Assembly (NCBI GenBank): GCA_946122785.1
Contig: CAMGYJ010000004.1
Location: 60,396,679-60,460,678 of the forward strand
Length of the DNA: 64,000 nt
Origin: Linum tenue
Lineage: Eukaryota > Streptophyta > Magnoliopsida > Malpighiales > Linaceae
Direction of reading: 5' to 3'
Positions 35,721 to 48,630 of the stretch are shown here, piece by piece. The first letter of the stretch is position 1. Each line of letters starts with the position of its first letter. The position numbers were made by a program, and so were the translations under genes. Under the pieces are notes generated by a model that was given only the letters and a program-made list of their open reading frames with translations, did no database searches and was not told the origin of the DNA.

Positions 35721-36916
35721 TTATTTACAATTCCTAAATACCCTTAACAGCTAATTAACTAATAACTCCTCCTTAACTACCTAAAATTGAATCAACCTAT
35801 CACAACGCTTTAAATTCCTCCTTTAAAAAAGGCCTTAAGGACCTGAACTCAAGCCTAATAACAAAGTATTTATAGTGGAAACACGTACTAATTAAATGTT
35901 CAACAACTATTCACCAATGCAACAAAATTATTTAATTTACCGTTTCTAATAACATATACAATTGTAATAAAAATATTGAGCATACCAACAATTACTAGTC
36001 ATCATTCTAACATGATTCTAACATTAGAAAGTTTAACCCGTAGTATTTTGGGGTTGGGTGTGTTGGCGGGAAAACTCGTTAGACCCGTTTTATTTCATAT
36101 TTCACTCTCAAAATGATAAAATCACTCATAAATTGATGAGATTTTAAAAAATAATCATAAGAATTTAAAAGACAAGTTTGGAGTGTAAGGATAATCAAAC
36201 ATTATTTATTTCTTGTATTAGTATTGCTTTCGTGATTGTTTCATAAATATTTATGCAATTTGTAGACCTGGCAATCGGGTAGGGTTGGGTAATTTCGGGT
36301 TGAGGCCTCCGGTTACAGATCGGGTCATGTTGGGTTGGCTGATTTTGGGTCACATATTGACCCAACCCATTCGATTTCGGGTTATGAGCGCTCTCAGATA
36401 CAATATCAAACATGTTTCATATTTTCTTAAAGAACACAAATTTTCACATATGCATGACAATAGTTTACCTAACACATGTCAATTAACATATTTTCAAATC
36501 CTCTCATACTAATGAAATGAAATACAAATTGAGCATGACAATAGTTTACCTAACACATGTAATATTGATTTGTCAACATGTTACCATGTTTTTATTTTAT
36601 TTTATAGCTATAAATAAGATTTTTTTTTAGGACTACAAATAACACCTTCCTAATATATAGTATTATATTAAGAACTTGTTGGTCTAAATAACTCGAGTTT
36701 TAATAAAAAATTCGATAACAAATATTATCTAATTAAACAAACCATGCATGCACGAGAAACGTGAGGCTTTGACTACGTCAACCTCAAATTCAAGTAAAGC
36801 GACAAAAGGCGAAGATTGCAAAAGTAGAAATCCAAGTGGAAGCAACAATGGAAGACACTATCTTTTATGAAGACGTAATCTTTCCTTGGGGGAAACCTTC
36901 TGCAATAACCTAATGA
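35721..36916. other. Gene-free interval
   Basis: AT-rich. Holds a short ACCCG/GGGT-type block at about 36264-36380 (gacctggcaatcgggt...gacccaaccc), probably a truncated hAT-like element. Nothing else supported. Confidence 0.45.
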
Positions 36917-37172
36917 TCAGCCTAATGAGGCCTCTTTGGAGTGGTATCCGGGTGCTCTAGACTCTAGTCCAAGGTCCCAAGCACCATAAACATCTCTCCT
37001 CTGGGTAACAACAAGGACACAATGATTATATTCGAATGCAGCAAAAAGAACATACTCGAAGCAAAACTGAAACTTATGATAGAAAAATACCTGAAACCGG
37101 GCGAATAAAACATCTGAATCGTGCAAATATTCTGGGAGATCAATAGATACGAAAGCAAATTTCCACTACAAC
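36917..37172 (-). other. Possible two-exon gene fragment, unrecognised
   Basis: On the minus strand a reading frame runs from an acceptor-like TTGTAG (about 37173) through WKFAFVSIDLPEYLHDSD, VLFARFQ, FEYVLFAAFEYNHCV and VTQRRDVYGAWDLG to a stop at 36917. The composition is protein-like and unlike the surrounding AT-rich DNA, but I cannot assign a family. It could be a gene scrap or chance. Confidence 0.3.
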
Positions 37173-37544
37173 AGAAAGCAACAAGGGAATGAGATATAAA
37201 TTATAGGAGGTTTTGGGGTTTGGAGCGTTTTCTTGGTTGGTAATTTGATTTGATACAACTTCGTGACTCAATGGACTATTGGGTGAGAAGACCCAATAGT
37301 GTAAGGGGCAAAGAGAGGGAGAGACGAACCGAATTTTACTGCCTGGTTGCCCGGATTTTGGGGCTGATCCGCACAGATTCCGAAGCTGTTGTTAAGACTT
37401 TTTTCAAATCACCGACGAAAATTTAATGGACCATATTTAGCACATTTGTTTTACGTTGAATTTTTAATAAAAAAATTGTGTAAAAAATCATATTTTTGTA
37501 CTTTACAAGATAATATTCATTTTGATTTTTTGTACAAAATATTT

Positions 37545-37800
37545 TTAAGGTCATATCATATTAGTTCATATCAAGTTCGTGTCATTCATATTAAGATCGT
37601 ATCAGTTCCATGTCATTCATATCATATCATATCATATCAATATAATATTAGTTCATATTTTTTTTTTATATAAGTTCTATGTCATTCATATCAAGTTCAT
37701 GTAATTCATATAAATATCGTATTAGTCCTATACCATTCATATCAATATCATATTAGTCGATATCAAGATCATATCAGTTGATATGATTGATATGACAGTG
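37545..37800. repeat. CATATCA/TTCATAT-based minisatellite
   Basis: Imperfect repeats of cattcatatcaagttcgtgt, catatcatattagttcatat and short catatcat runs over about 250 bp. Confidence 0.8.
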
Positions 37801-38089
37801 ATAATATTATAACCGTTACGTATTTTGAAGAGTTCATTTTTCTTTTCTCAAAATGTAGCAAAATCAATATCAATGTGTAGATCATAATAAATGTGTTCTT
37901 TCAATTAGAATGTTATTAAACTCCGAGTTGAAAACGGATTCTTTAGGATCCCATTAAGAAAATTAAGGGATTATGAAAAGTGCATTCTCTCTCCTCTAGA
38001 TTTGTGTCATGTTGATAGCAAAAAAAAACCAAGGGGTGGCCGAATTACTAGCCCCCCTCTTTTTTTTTTTTTTTGAATTAATGTGGGCC

Positions 38090-38580
38090 ATAAGATCTGC
38101 TATGAGATTTCAGATCTTGTTTAGGGAACTTGTAATCGACTTTACGAGGTTTCTAATATGTTTTAGGGAACTTTTGGTCGGTTTGATGAGTTTTATAGTC
38201 TGCTCTAAGGAACCTATGATCGGATTTTATGAGATTTTTGGTATGCTTCAACGAACTTGTTGTCGGCTTTATGAGGTTTCTAATCTGTTTCCGGAACTTG
38301 TGGTCGGCTTTATGAGATTTATGGTATGCTTTATGGAACTTGTGTGTGCTTTATGAGTTTTCTGGTATACTTCAGGAAACTTGTGGTAGACTTTTATGAG
38401 GTTGTTTGTCTGTTTCAGAAACTTGTAGTCGGTTTTATGAGTTTTTTGGTATGCATTATGAATTTAGTGGTGTGATTAGGTTCTGGTATGCTTTATAATT
38501 TTTCTTGTCTACTTTATGTTATTTGTGATGTGGTTTATCGTGTCTGATATGTACTTTCTTGTCTACCTCATGTACTTAGT
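38090..38580. repeat. Minisatellite, period about 42 bp made of two 21-bp halves
   Basis: Consensus half-units aacttgtggtcggctttatga and gtttctggtatgctttaagga alternate for about ten periods, decaying to the right. Because 42 is a multiple of 3 the array gives long, repetitive open frames that are not genes. Same family as 15890-16530. Confidence 0.8.
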
Positions 38581-39303
38581 TTAGCATGGGACACATAACC
38601 AATGAGCAAATCACGCGCATGTTGCCCCTATAATTTTTAAATACGACAAGCGTGCCCCTACATATAAACATCAACATGAATTGTGGTCAAACCCTAAAAA
38701 ATAAAAGTCATCAAAATATAATGTTTATAATATTAATATATAGACTTAGAGTCGTTTAGAGGTTGAAATTTCAAATAATATATCTAGCCAATACATATAA
38801 TGTCAAGATTAAGTCGTTGTTTTGGTTAAATTTGAGATTGGATATACATGTATTACCTTTTTATGGGCCCATCCACAGACTACAATCACTTAAAATAAGT
38901 GATTCTCAATCTCTACCAAAATGTGAGGATTGTTAACAAATGGCTTGTCTACCCACCCAACTTTTCTTTATAACAAAAACACCATCTAAACTTTCAAACA
39001 AGATACTTTCCAAACTCATACATTTAATCAGTGCATCAAATTACAATATACAAATTGATTAAATACATCGATTTGATGGAATTCCAACTTCTGGCTCTAG
39101 TTAACAAATTAAATTTTTTTGGTACATAATTAAATTAAATATTAACACTAGTGTTAGTAGATTTCCTTGGTCCATCCAATCTGGCCCTAAAAAACTTATT
39201 CAGACACTTGGGCCATGTAGTTGAATGACCTCCTAGACTAGGCCCAATGGGAAATGAATTTCACCGGATCCCGACTCGGGTCCAAAACCCAACCCGATTC
39301 AAC

Positions 39304-39313
39304 TATATATAAA
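39304..39313 (+). promoter_or_regulatory. TATA box of the rhomboid gene
   Basis: tatatataaa, 90 bases upstream of the ATG at 39403, in a stretch otherwise poor in TATA motifs. Confidence 0.6.
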
Positions 39314-39402
39314 CAACGAATACTTGGTTTCCTACCGGTCGGTGGTAGTTTTTTCAGACGAAGTCACCGTAGAGTTTTGAACTTCACGCTACACAGGAGG
39401 AA

Positions 39403-42400
39403 ATGAGACCCAACGTTGTCACTGAGGTAAAGCTTCTCGATCTCTCTTCTCAGCTCTTCCCTTCTCTCCTTCCTTTTTCGGCTTCAATTCCATGCTCCTC
39501 TGCTAGGGTTTTCTGTTCTCTCTAGTTGAATCACCAAGTTTGCTTGGACATTTTTGGCCTCTCCTTCAATTTTTTCCCCTTTCGGTTGTTTGGTTGCTGA
39601 GGAAGTGTTGCCAGCCGAAGGAAATGTGTATTTAGAATCTCGCCGGGAGCTGTTCTTTCTTGGTAATTCTAAAGCAAAGACTATCACTAACCTTTGATCC
39701 CTATTACCGAGCGAGTTCATTGAATCCTCGACTTGTTTTCGTTTTACTCGAATTAGTATCCTTGTGCAGAAGATTCTCCCTCCATCTGCTCTCGTTTCAT
39801 TCGTTATCTGGAAATTTTGTGACGTATTCCTCTGGACTAGTAGCAGGACGAGTTTGGGAAGTTGTTTGGCTACTTGTTTAGAAGTCGGAAGAGAAATTGT
39901 TGATCTGGACTTGAATTTGGTAAACCGTGTTACTCTCTCTTTTTTTCCTTACCTGTTGTTTGGTTGAAGTATAGGATGATGTTACACTAGGAGGATCACT
40001 GTTAAGTTAGGATTTATCCATGAGATCTAAAGGCATTGGAGCCTGGAGGGTGAAGAATCCATAGATCCCAGTATTATGTATGCAAAAGGGTATAGTTTCG
40101 CATAAGTTTAGTGCTCTGGTCTTGATTGTATCTTGGGAGCAATCTACAGATGCAGATAAAGGAATTCAATGTATCTCCTTATCCTGTTTATGACTCGCTC
40201 CTGTTAGAACATAGTTTAAGGTTTAGCTTTAAGATCACCTCAAATGTGGAATTCAGCCATTCGCGAAGTATCCAATTTCGCTCTGCGGAGTGTCCATAGT
40301 TATCTTCTTTTTCTGTGATGAAAGTGTATATTATTTGTTATGCTCATACTCTTGAGATGGCTCGTTGGGTATTCTGTAGGATAATCACTGTGAATTAATC
40401 CACTTTGAAAAGCCAGTTTTAAGAAATGAAGTAATAGCTAGTAACAAATTGGGTAACCTAACTGGGGACTCTACTTTTGTGTCTTCCTGCCTTTATGTTT
40501 CCAGAATTTCGTGATGATTTGAAGTTTTATTGCAGTTTCTGCAACTCTATATGGACTTGCTATCTTTTGTTTCTAGATCATTGGAATCAATTTCTATCCA
40601 TTAAGTTCAACATAGTTCCAGTTCTACCCTATACTCAATTGAAGACGTTGTAGTGCTGGCTTCAAGATGTGTGTGTTTGGTAGTTCCTATACTGAGTTCG
40701 TTACTGTGGCCTCTGCCAATTTCTCCTTCTTCATTTCCTGCATCCTCCTCTCCCTCCTGAGCTTGTATATTCTTCGACATTCACTCCCTCATATTGTTTC
40801 AGCCTTCTCATTACTCGTGGGTCAGTAATAAATCTCTTCAATATTAAGGTAAACTGTTGGATGATTTTCCAACTTCTAACAAATCCCTTGTTTCAACCCC
40901 CTCCCTTTTCCAGTTCAAACAGAGAGAAAATGTATCCTTTCTTGGCAGGGGCTCCTTGGACTTGAATTTTAATGCGTACCTTCCACTTTCCATAAGTCCC
41001 GTAAGGAAATTTTCTGCATCCTAAGGTGGATATTACGTAACATTAATGTTAGTAATCTAATTATTTATCGTCTCGGAAAATTGGTTTATTGTGCTGTCAC
41101 TATTACATATATACCATATAATATTTAGGTTTACTTCTGCAGTTGGCACCTGCCAAACTATAGCTCTTACCCCCTATTCAGTTTAAGTTTCTGCATATTT
41201 ACCTTTGGCTATTGGTCTGCAGGCGGGCTTGTCTACAAGGGTTGGTCAATGGTGGGAAAGCATTCCTTTCCTTACTTCTGCCGTGGTGGTTGTTTGTGGG
41301 GCTATTTATTTGATATGTCTCTTGGTTGGATATGATTCCTTCTACGAAATCTGTTTCTTGCCATCTGCTGTTATATCAAGATTTCAAGGTACCTTTGATT
41401 TTACATTGAACTGCTAATTGTGTAGAGTAATAGACGTTGGATATTTTTCAAGAGTATTGGGTTACACTGTGGAAAAGTGTTCTCTTACAGTGTATTCTGC
41501 AATATGTGTAGTTAGTAGTTACATCAACTGTATATTCAGGATGTTGGTAGCTAAGTGTCATTATTTAGATGTAGGCCCTAGAATTCTTAAATATAAGTTC
41601 TATTTGCAAAGTTTCACCTGTTAATCTTAAATTGGTTACCCTTTGAAACTATTTAATCTAGTAAAATTCTTAAACTAGGATCCATTTTAGACAGAAAATC
41701 ATGCCTCTTACTTATCTGTACCTTGCATAGTTTTCTTATTGTAGATTCCTTTCTAAACACTTATCCAATTGATATCTTATCCTCATCACTTTGTTGTCAT
41801 TTTCTTAATCTCTTTTCAGTTTACAGGATCTTTACTGCCATTGTATTTCATGGCTCGCTGCTTCATGTTTTTTTCAACATGTTGGCACTGGTGCCTTTGG
41901 GGTCGGAATTGGAGAGAATCATGGGATCTGTTCGCTTGCTGTACATGATGATTCTGTTGGCCATAAGCAATGCGATTCTCCACCTGATCATAGCCCTGGT
42001 CGTATCCCACAATCCATTTCATCCATTTCCAGAGCTCATGGATGAGTGTGCAATAGGTTTCTCAGGAATATTGTTTTCCATGATTGTGATAGAAACTAAT
42101 TTGAGCGGTGCCCAAACTAGAAGGTTGGTTCAATGTTTCCTATTCAACCATCATTATTCATTTGTGACCTTAACTTTGTCTGCCATACATCTCCCCAAAT
42201 TCTATATTAGGATCATGCTCTTTATACTTTTTCATGTCCTGTTAAATGTACAAAAATTTACGTGAATTATGAAATCATGCTACAACTACTTTTATGAGCA
42301 GGTGGACAATATGAACAGTAAAGTTGGTTCAACTGACATCTTTCTCCTTTCTCTTGTTGCAGTGTATTTGGCCTCTTCAATGTACCTGCAAAGTGGTAAA

Positions 42401-44912
42401 CCAGTTGCTTCAGTTGTACACAGTTTCTTATGATCATTTTTTTTTTGGCTTGCTTGATGATCTTGATTAAACATTGTGTTGCAGGTATGCCTTTATCCTA
42501 TTGGTAGTCTTCCAGTTTCTCATGTCAAATGTCTCGTTACTCGGACACCTGTGTGGCATTTTGTCTGGATTTGCATGTATTAACCCCTCCTTCTGTTGGC
42601 AGATTTCCATGTTTTCCAGTTCCCCCCTTATTCAATGTGTTTTGTTACTACACAGCTGAAGTATAAACTTTGAAAGAATGTCTCTTTCTGCATTCCAGAT
42701 ACCTATGGGTTTTTCAACTTGCTTATACCCGGAACATCCTTCTACTCTGCAATTGAGGCTTACCCTTGGCTTGTAAGTACTGTAGCATAACTCTATGGAA
42801 TTTCTTTTGCAGTTATCCTTCACTTTAGTGCTTTTTTTAACTAAAAAGGAGATTTCTGACAACAAAGCACATGCTTTTAGTGAATCATTTATCTTGAATT
42901 TATATCTTTATGCTAGGCAATTCATAATTCTATTTTTCCCCCGTTTTCTTATTTACTTTCCTTTTTCCGTACTTGAAGATCAAAATGATCTCTTCATGAT
43001 CAGTTTTATGTAGTTCTTTAAGCAGATTTTTTGCCTCTTTTTCAACAACATTGAATCTCCCTCTGGTTCCCACATATACTGTGCAACACTCGCTTTGGGG
43101 TTTTGCACTACTCTATCTCCTTTAAACGCAAGTGATATCAGCATGAGTTTAAAATAAATTTTTGAAGAGATTGACCTGGATTTCCTTTTTCTTGCACCCC
43201 AAACAAACCACGCTATTTTGGAAACTCTATTTGGTTTACTTATCACTGGCGCATTTGCGAAAAATAACTGACTGCCTATCCCATTTATTCAATGTGGTTC
43301 TCAGTCTTCTTGTGTGAGGCGGCCGAAGTTCATTCTGTGTACTGGAGGAAATCCTACTGGATATATTCCAACATATTCTGGCCAGACTACAACCTCCAGG
43401 TAGTCTCTCCTTACCAGTTAACCTCCATACTCTCTATTCTTCACGAGGAGACATTGACTTGTTGAAATTCAATGATCAGTGGAATTTTGTCTGGAAATAT
43501 GTGGAGAAACCTGTCCTCGTGGATGCCACAGCGAGAAACGGCTCCTCAGGTACAACGTTGTTTAATTTCAGTTATCCTTTTTATGTCAGATGTAAGTTCT
43601 GACCTTAAAATTGTTTTATAATCACAGTGTCCCTTGTATTGTGTAACTTTTTCTTATAACTATGATACACATGTATCTGTAGTCGATGCCGCAGCAAGAC
43701 AGTAGGTTTCCTGGAAGGGCCAGAACTCTTGCATCTGGTCAAAGTCAAACTACTCTGTCTGGTGACTCAGATGCCAACCTGCAGGCTCGACTACTGGATG
43801 AAAATGACCATCTTTCTCCAACTGAAAATGTCGCAAGACAGCAAGTTTTAGATGGAAGGTATCACTTATCTGGAAAGCTCCCTCGCATCTCTCATAGGCA
43901 GATCTTGAGATTAGTTTCTGGGCTATCAGCTGTGTATGCTATTTTCTTTTTATATTACTTAAACTTATGCATATCTCTTGGTTATTATATATGACAAAAG
44001 TGATGGTTAGGATTGTAGTAAACTGAGTATAATTTCTCTTCTCTCACCGCCAGGATTCAAGTATGTTCTTCAAGAAAAATACTAATAAGTAGTCTTTTCT
44101 CACCGAATTGGGATACATTGAGTATGGTATACTTAGAATCGGTATCTGATCATTAGGATTGTAGTAAACTGAGTATAGTTTCTCTGTCATGTTATGGCGA
44201 CAATTTGTTGGATCCAGGTGTTGAGTATGTTGATTGTTCTGTTCCTTGGTATAACTAATGTGTGAAGCATTAATCCCGAGTAATCACAATGCTGCCATCT
44301 TTAAGTATTGTCTCCTTGTTCATTGTTTTCAGGAGGCCAGGACTAGATAATGCAGTTGTAGCTCCTCTCGAGAATCCTGCTCTTCACCAGGTCCTTTTAA
44401 AATTAACTGAAATACAGGAGTTGCTTTATACCTTATCGATTTAACACGGCTTTTAAATTAGACACTCGATTTCCTGGATGCAGAGTACAGCTCTTCCTGA
44501 TGAGCAAATTCAAAAGCTGGTATCCATGGGTTTCGAAAAGGTAAAAGAGCTTCTGGAGTGGTACTCTATTCCGTCCAACATCTTCTATTCGTCTATGTTT
44601 TGATTGAGATGTTCTGAACTTGTGCTCCATGAAAGAGCTGTAAACTGAATTCTAATTTTAATACGATTTGGGTTTGGAAAGTTTGTGGAATATTTTCTTT
44701 TTGTGCTGCATCAGACTAAACAAAATCATCTGTTATGGAATCATTCGCAGACGCAGGTTGAGGTTGCCCTGGCGGCTGCTGACATGGATATCAATGTAGC
44801 AGTTGAAATTCTCATGAGCCAGCAGGTGTATATTCATTTTCTCCTCCTATAAACGCAAGGACAAGTTTACTGTTTTCCAACTGACATGTCGTTGTCTGAT
44901 ATGCAGGGATGA
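39403..44912 (+). CDS. RBL15: Rhomboid-family serine protease with C-terminal UBA domain (RBL15-like)
   Basis: Thirteen exons: 39403-39426, 41223-41388, 41820-42123, 42363-42395, 42485-42576, 42699-42772, 43305-43399, 43480-43549, 43683-43858, 44333-44390, 44484-44540, 44751-44825 and 44907-44912, for 1230 nt and 409 residues. All junctions are in phase. Residues about 15-230 form the rhomboid membrane domain: FHGSLLHVFFN (H79, N83), GFSG with the nucleophile S145, and LGHLCGILSG with H197, so the Ser-His dyad is intact. A hydrophilic Ser/Gln/Arg linker follows. Residues 365-408 are a UBA domain (PDEQIQKLVSMGFEKTQVE, ALAAADMDINVAVEIL), expected to bind ubiquitin. The architecture matches Arabidopsis RBL15 (about 400 residues). 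Intron 1 is 1.8 kb after an 8-codon exon. The last exon is only Gly plus stop. Convergent with the zinc-knuckle gene about 600 bp downstream. Confidence 0.94.
44006..44192. repeat. Short direct repeat in intron 9 of the rhomboid gene
   Basis: aggattgtagtaaactgagt, followed by ata(a/g)tttctct, occurs at about 44009 and 44156. It lies away from splice sites. Confidence 0.75.
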
Positions 44913-45527
44913 TCTGCGAGTCCAGCCCGTGATCTAAACTAAAACTAGTGCAGAGATTTATCAATCAGGATTTCTTCTTCTTTAACTTTGTTTGCATACT
45001 ACTGCACGAAATGCGAAGAAGATAGATTTCGTACAGTCAAAAGGAACTACAGTTGAACAATTAGAAAAATTCGAGGAAGTGTAATAACTGTGTTTTGTCG
45101 AAAGAAGGGTGCAAAGAAACATAGAATCTGTCTTGTAAAGCAAGTTAAAGGAACTGCAAGTCGCAAATTCGGACACCAGTGAGTCCATCGTTGTTAAAAG
45201 GAAAACCAAAAAGCTCATATATATATAAGCATGTAGTTAGAACAAGAAAGATGCCCCTTCTGCATTTTTTCGTGCTTTAAACCAAAGGCCAGAATAGTGT
45301 TATCATCACTCTGTTCTCATTGGCAGACTTCTCTGTCCACCAGCCTTGGCAATGGATCTTGATTCTTGTAGTACCCAAAACTGAAAACGCCTCTCTCCAG
45401 TAAACCCTGCACAAAGAAAAATAACATTTAACTAGAACTCGGGTAAATCGTCATCCAATTAATTCATGACCCAAAACCTTCTGCTTCTGAATGGGATCCT
45501 ACCAAATCTTGACCAAAACCAGAGCAA

Positions 45528-47843
45528 TCATACGGCTTCGTGAAACTTGGTCCTCTTACGATATCTAGCACGGAAACGAGGCTTCTTCTGATGCCTGGCC
45601 ACTGTTTCCTCTGTGCATCCCTAGCAATGATAGAAATAATGTCTAAGATTGCAGGCAACAACAACGATCAATATAGGGCGAGGAAAAGGAGGAAGTTCTT
45701 GTGTATGGCTTACAGAACCCAAGTGCCCAGACCCACCACACCGGTAACATGAAACCTCGAGTGGACCGGCAACTCGAAGCTCACTACAGCACAGGTGACC
45801 AACCTTCTTGCACAAGTAACATTCCATTTCCTGCTCATCAAATTAGCAGCTGCTAAAAACCCATGATAAAAGCTTGACTTAATTAAACTCGAGACCATGC
45901 GCACAATCAATTTTGCTATGTTGACCTTGAGATCATCAGGTGAATAATCGCTCTTACATGACAGCATATCGTGCCCCGACTCCCTGCACCTCAAGCAAAT
46001 CTCGGAGTTCAAATCATCTCCCTCCTCCTCCAAGTGGCAGCCTTCTTCTACATGGCGGCTCTGTCAATCATGAGCAAGGAATGATGAAGCTGCTTAAGAG
46101 ACACATAGGGGTTTTCAGTAAGTGACTAAGTGGATACTTGTTGCATGTTTAGAGACCTGGCCACAATGTTTCCATGCATGATCAAAACTGCCACAGAGGA
46201 AGCACGGTTTTTTCTCCTGCTGCAAAGCACAGCGCTTAGCTATGTGGCCTTCTTGACCACAATGGGGGCATAGTATTTCCAGCAATCCGTCCGTTGGAGG
46301 ATCAAAGTATCTTGGTCTCCGCTAAAAATGACAATGCAGTTGCATGAGTTGATGTGTTTCATCGCCATTCATGTATGCATAAAACACTTCAATCGGCATT
46401 ACCCCAGTAATGGATGAAAACAGAACTCACAAGTAGCTTTCGCAGCACCAGGTTGTCCTCGCCATATGTTTTTACTCTATTAGACGTTTTTTCCAGCTTT
46501 TTTTCTACTTCTGCTGTATCCTGAGATAGCTTTCGAAGCACCAGGTTGTCCTCGGCAGATGTTTTTACTCTATTAGACGATGTTTCCAGCTTTTTTTCTA
46601 CTTCTGCTGTATACTGAGATAGCTTTCGCGGCACCAGGTTGTCCTCGGCAGATGTTTCTACTCTATTAGACGATTTTTCCAGCCTTTTTTCTACTTCTGC
46701 TCTATCCTGAGACAAATATAGGTTGACATCAGTAAATTGTCAGCGAGTAACAAAACAATGAAAAATGTGGCCATAGAGGAATGCAGCATCTCAAAGATAC
46801 AGTTAACTGTGTCGATTACAACAATGGCAACGGAAAGGCTGGTACTTTTGACAATTAGTTGAACAGTGTTACGGCAATGATTGGTATACAAAACAAGACT
46901 ACTACACAAGTTAATAACTCCTGCATAGTGAATGCATTGGATTGAAGAGAACCCCACTTCCCTCTTCTCTTGTTGCTTATTAATTCAGAACTAATAGATT
47001 CTGAAATGATCATCTGTGAAGAATGAGCCACTTTCCCTATAGAGATATCAAAATGTTGGAAGACTCATATCTCTCTCTCAAGTTATTGCATCAAACCAAG
47101 TACAGAGATTCTCAGAAATGTCAAAAGGGTCAACAAAATCATCGCTTCATCTGTAGCATCGACAATTCAGGAGCATGCTATCTGGATATGAACCGAGGAA
47201 CATCTTCCAAGCTGATTCTAGCAAAACATTCAATCTATAAAAGCCCAATTCTTCCACATTCACCAAGGAATGCAAGCTCAAAACTTCTGCTCATGGGTAT
47301 TTCAACCAAGGAGCTACTAAAACATGGTTGATCAGGGAAATGGAGAGTTGAGTAATAAGAAGCAAAGCAAATCTAGAAATGGGCACATACGAGGGGCAAG
47401 TCAGGCGGCTGCTGAACTCGAATCTGATCACCAGAAGCTAAAACCTTCTTCTGTCTGCTGCTTCTTCTCCTTCTCCTCCTCCTCCACCTACCAGGACCCT
47501 GATGAGCATCAACATCGCGGCGCCCACCTTCCGCACCCAGTAAAGCTTTCAGATTTTCTAATCCTATCAGATTGCCCAGCTCGCGCAGCCTTTCCTTCTC
47601 TTCTTCTTCGTCATTTTCTCCTGCAGATCTAACTCCGGCTTCGATTTCGCTACTGCAATGCTTCTCTTCCTCTCCTCTTCCATTAATTTCATTGACGTGA
47701 TTGGTGCTGCTGCTGCTTGCTACTGCCCCATTCATGCTTCTGCTTTCATCGATGATTTCAATGTCGAGCTCTTCCTTTTCAGTTGAAGCGACTGGAGGGA
47801 GATGGAAATGGACGCCGCCATTGGAGAAGCAGTTGGTCAGCAT
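45528..47843 (-). CDS. CCHC zinc-knuckle protein (AT3G43590 / Air1-Air2 / ZCCHC7-like)
   Basis: Six exons: 47391-47843, 46431-46706, 46157-46321, 45926-46060, 45714-45830 and 45528-45620, for 1239 nt and 412 residues, all junctions in phase 0. The N-terminus is acidic with a basic run (RWRRRRRRRSSRQKK) fit for nuclear import. Exon 2 is three in-frame copies of a 31-residue charged repeat (AEVEKKLE, SNRVKT, EDNLVLRKL). Then RRPRYFDPP, a signature of this plant family, and five knuckles: CPHCGQEGHIAKRC (261-274), CFLCGSFDHAWKHC (283-296), CLRCRESGHDMLSC (320-333), a degenerate CYLCKKVGHLCC (347-358) and CYRCGGSGHLGSGC (371-384). It ends in a basic tail. Yeast and animal relatives are RNA-binding parts of TRAMP-type nuclear RNA surveillance; the same role here is inference. 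First ATG assumed. Confidence 0.9.
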
Positions 47844-48014
47844 GATTCAATCCGTTTCGGGGGGGAATTTTTTTTTCTCGAATTCGAAGTTTTCGTTTTT
47901 GCTTGTTGTCCGTACCCCCTTTTCTAGCAATTCGGACACCACTATTTTCCCGTTAGACCTCTCGCGAGAAACAAAGAGATGCACAAATTCTAGCTGGCCA
48001 GGGTGAAACACAAT

Positions 48015-48630
48015 TAGATACCACTGATGTCGATTTTATTGGCTCCGTTAAAAATTTCGTTCAGTTCTATCCAACCACCTAATGGAAATAATATTAAAAA
48101 ATTCCTTATAAAAGCTAATCAAAATTAGATTACAATAGATAAAAATAAATAAATAAATAAAAATTGTTGTTTCTCTCCAACAACCATTTGATTTCTTCTT
48201 CCTCCGCTATGCCATCTCCAACCTTCTCCATTTCATTACCTCCGAGTTTAAGTAGGTTTGCTGAGATTTCTGGGTAATAAAAAAAAACTTCTTCGATCAC
48301 CGCCTCAGTCGTCCATCATCACTAATAGAGAAATCTGAAAAATAGATAGAGACATTATGTTCTGATGCTGAAATTTAATTCAAGGAATCCAATTTTCATG
48401 AACCACATCTTGCAAATTAGAGCTAGGGTAAATCCAATTAGAAGCAAGAACGGTATTGAGAGTTAAAATTGTTCGAGACGGTGATGGCCCTAGAGGTGTG
48501 GGTGCCATTACTCTATTTAAATATAATTTTATTAATTTTTTAGGATAAAAAATAATTTGTTACTAATTCCATTAGGCAGCTGGATGGATTTTTTTACGGG
48601 GAACATAAAATCGGCATCAATAATATGCTA
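48015..48630. mobile_element. Probable Mutator-like foldback element
   Basis: The left arm (gatgtcgattttattggctc, then cctaatggaa) pairs imperfectly with the right arm read on the other strand (gatgccgattttatgttccc, then cctaatggaa). The target duplication is not clear. The middle (48170-48320) is pyrimidine-rich and exon-like. It sits about 170 bp upstream of the zinc-knuckle start codon. Confidence 0.5.

Noticed and set aside
38009..38356. 115-codon frame with repeated LVVGFMRF-like units
   Set aside because: Produced by the 42-bp minisatellite (a multiple of three). The matching array at 15.9-16.5 kb gives similar peptides on the other strand. No start context or homology.
47373..48006. 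Plus-strand frames opposite exon 1 of the zinc-knuckle gene
   Set aside because: Antisense of a Glu/Arg-rich coding exon. The minus-strand frame splices in phase with five further exons.
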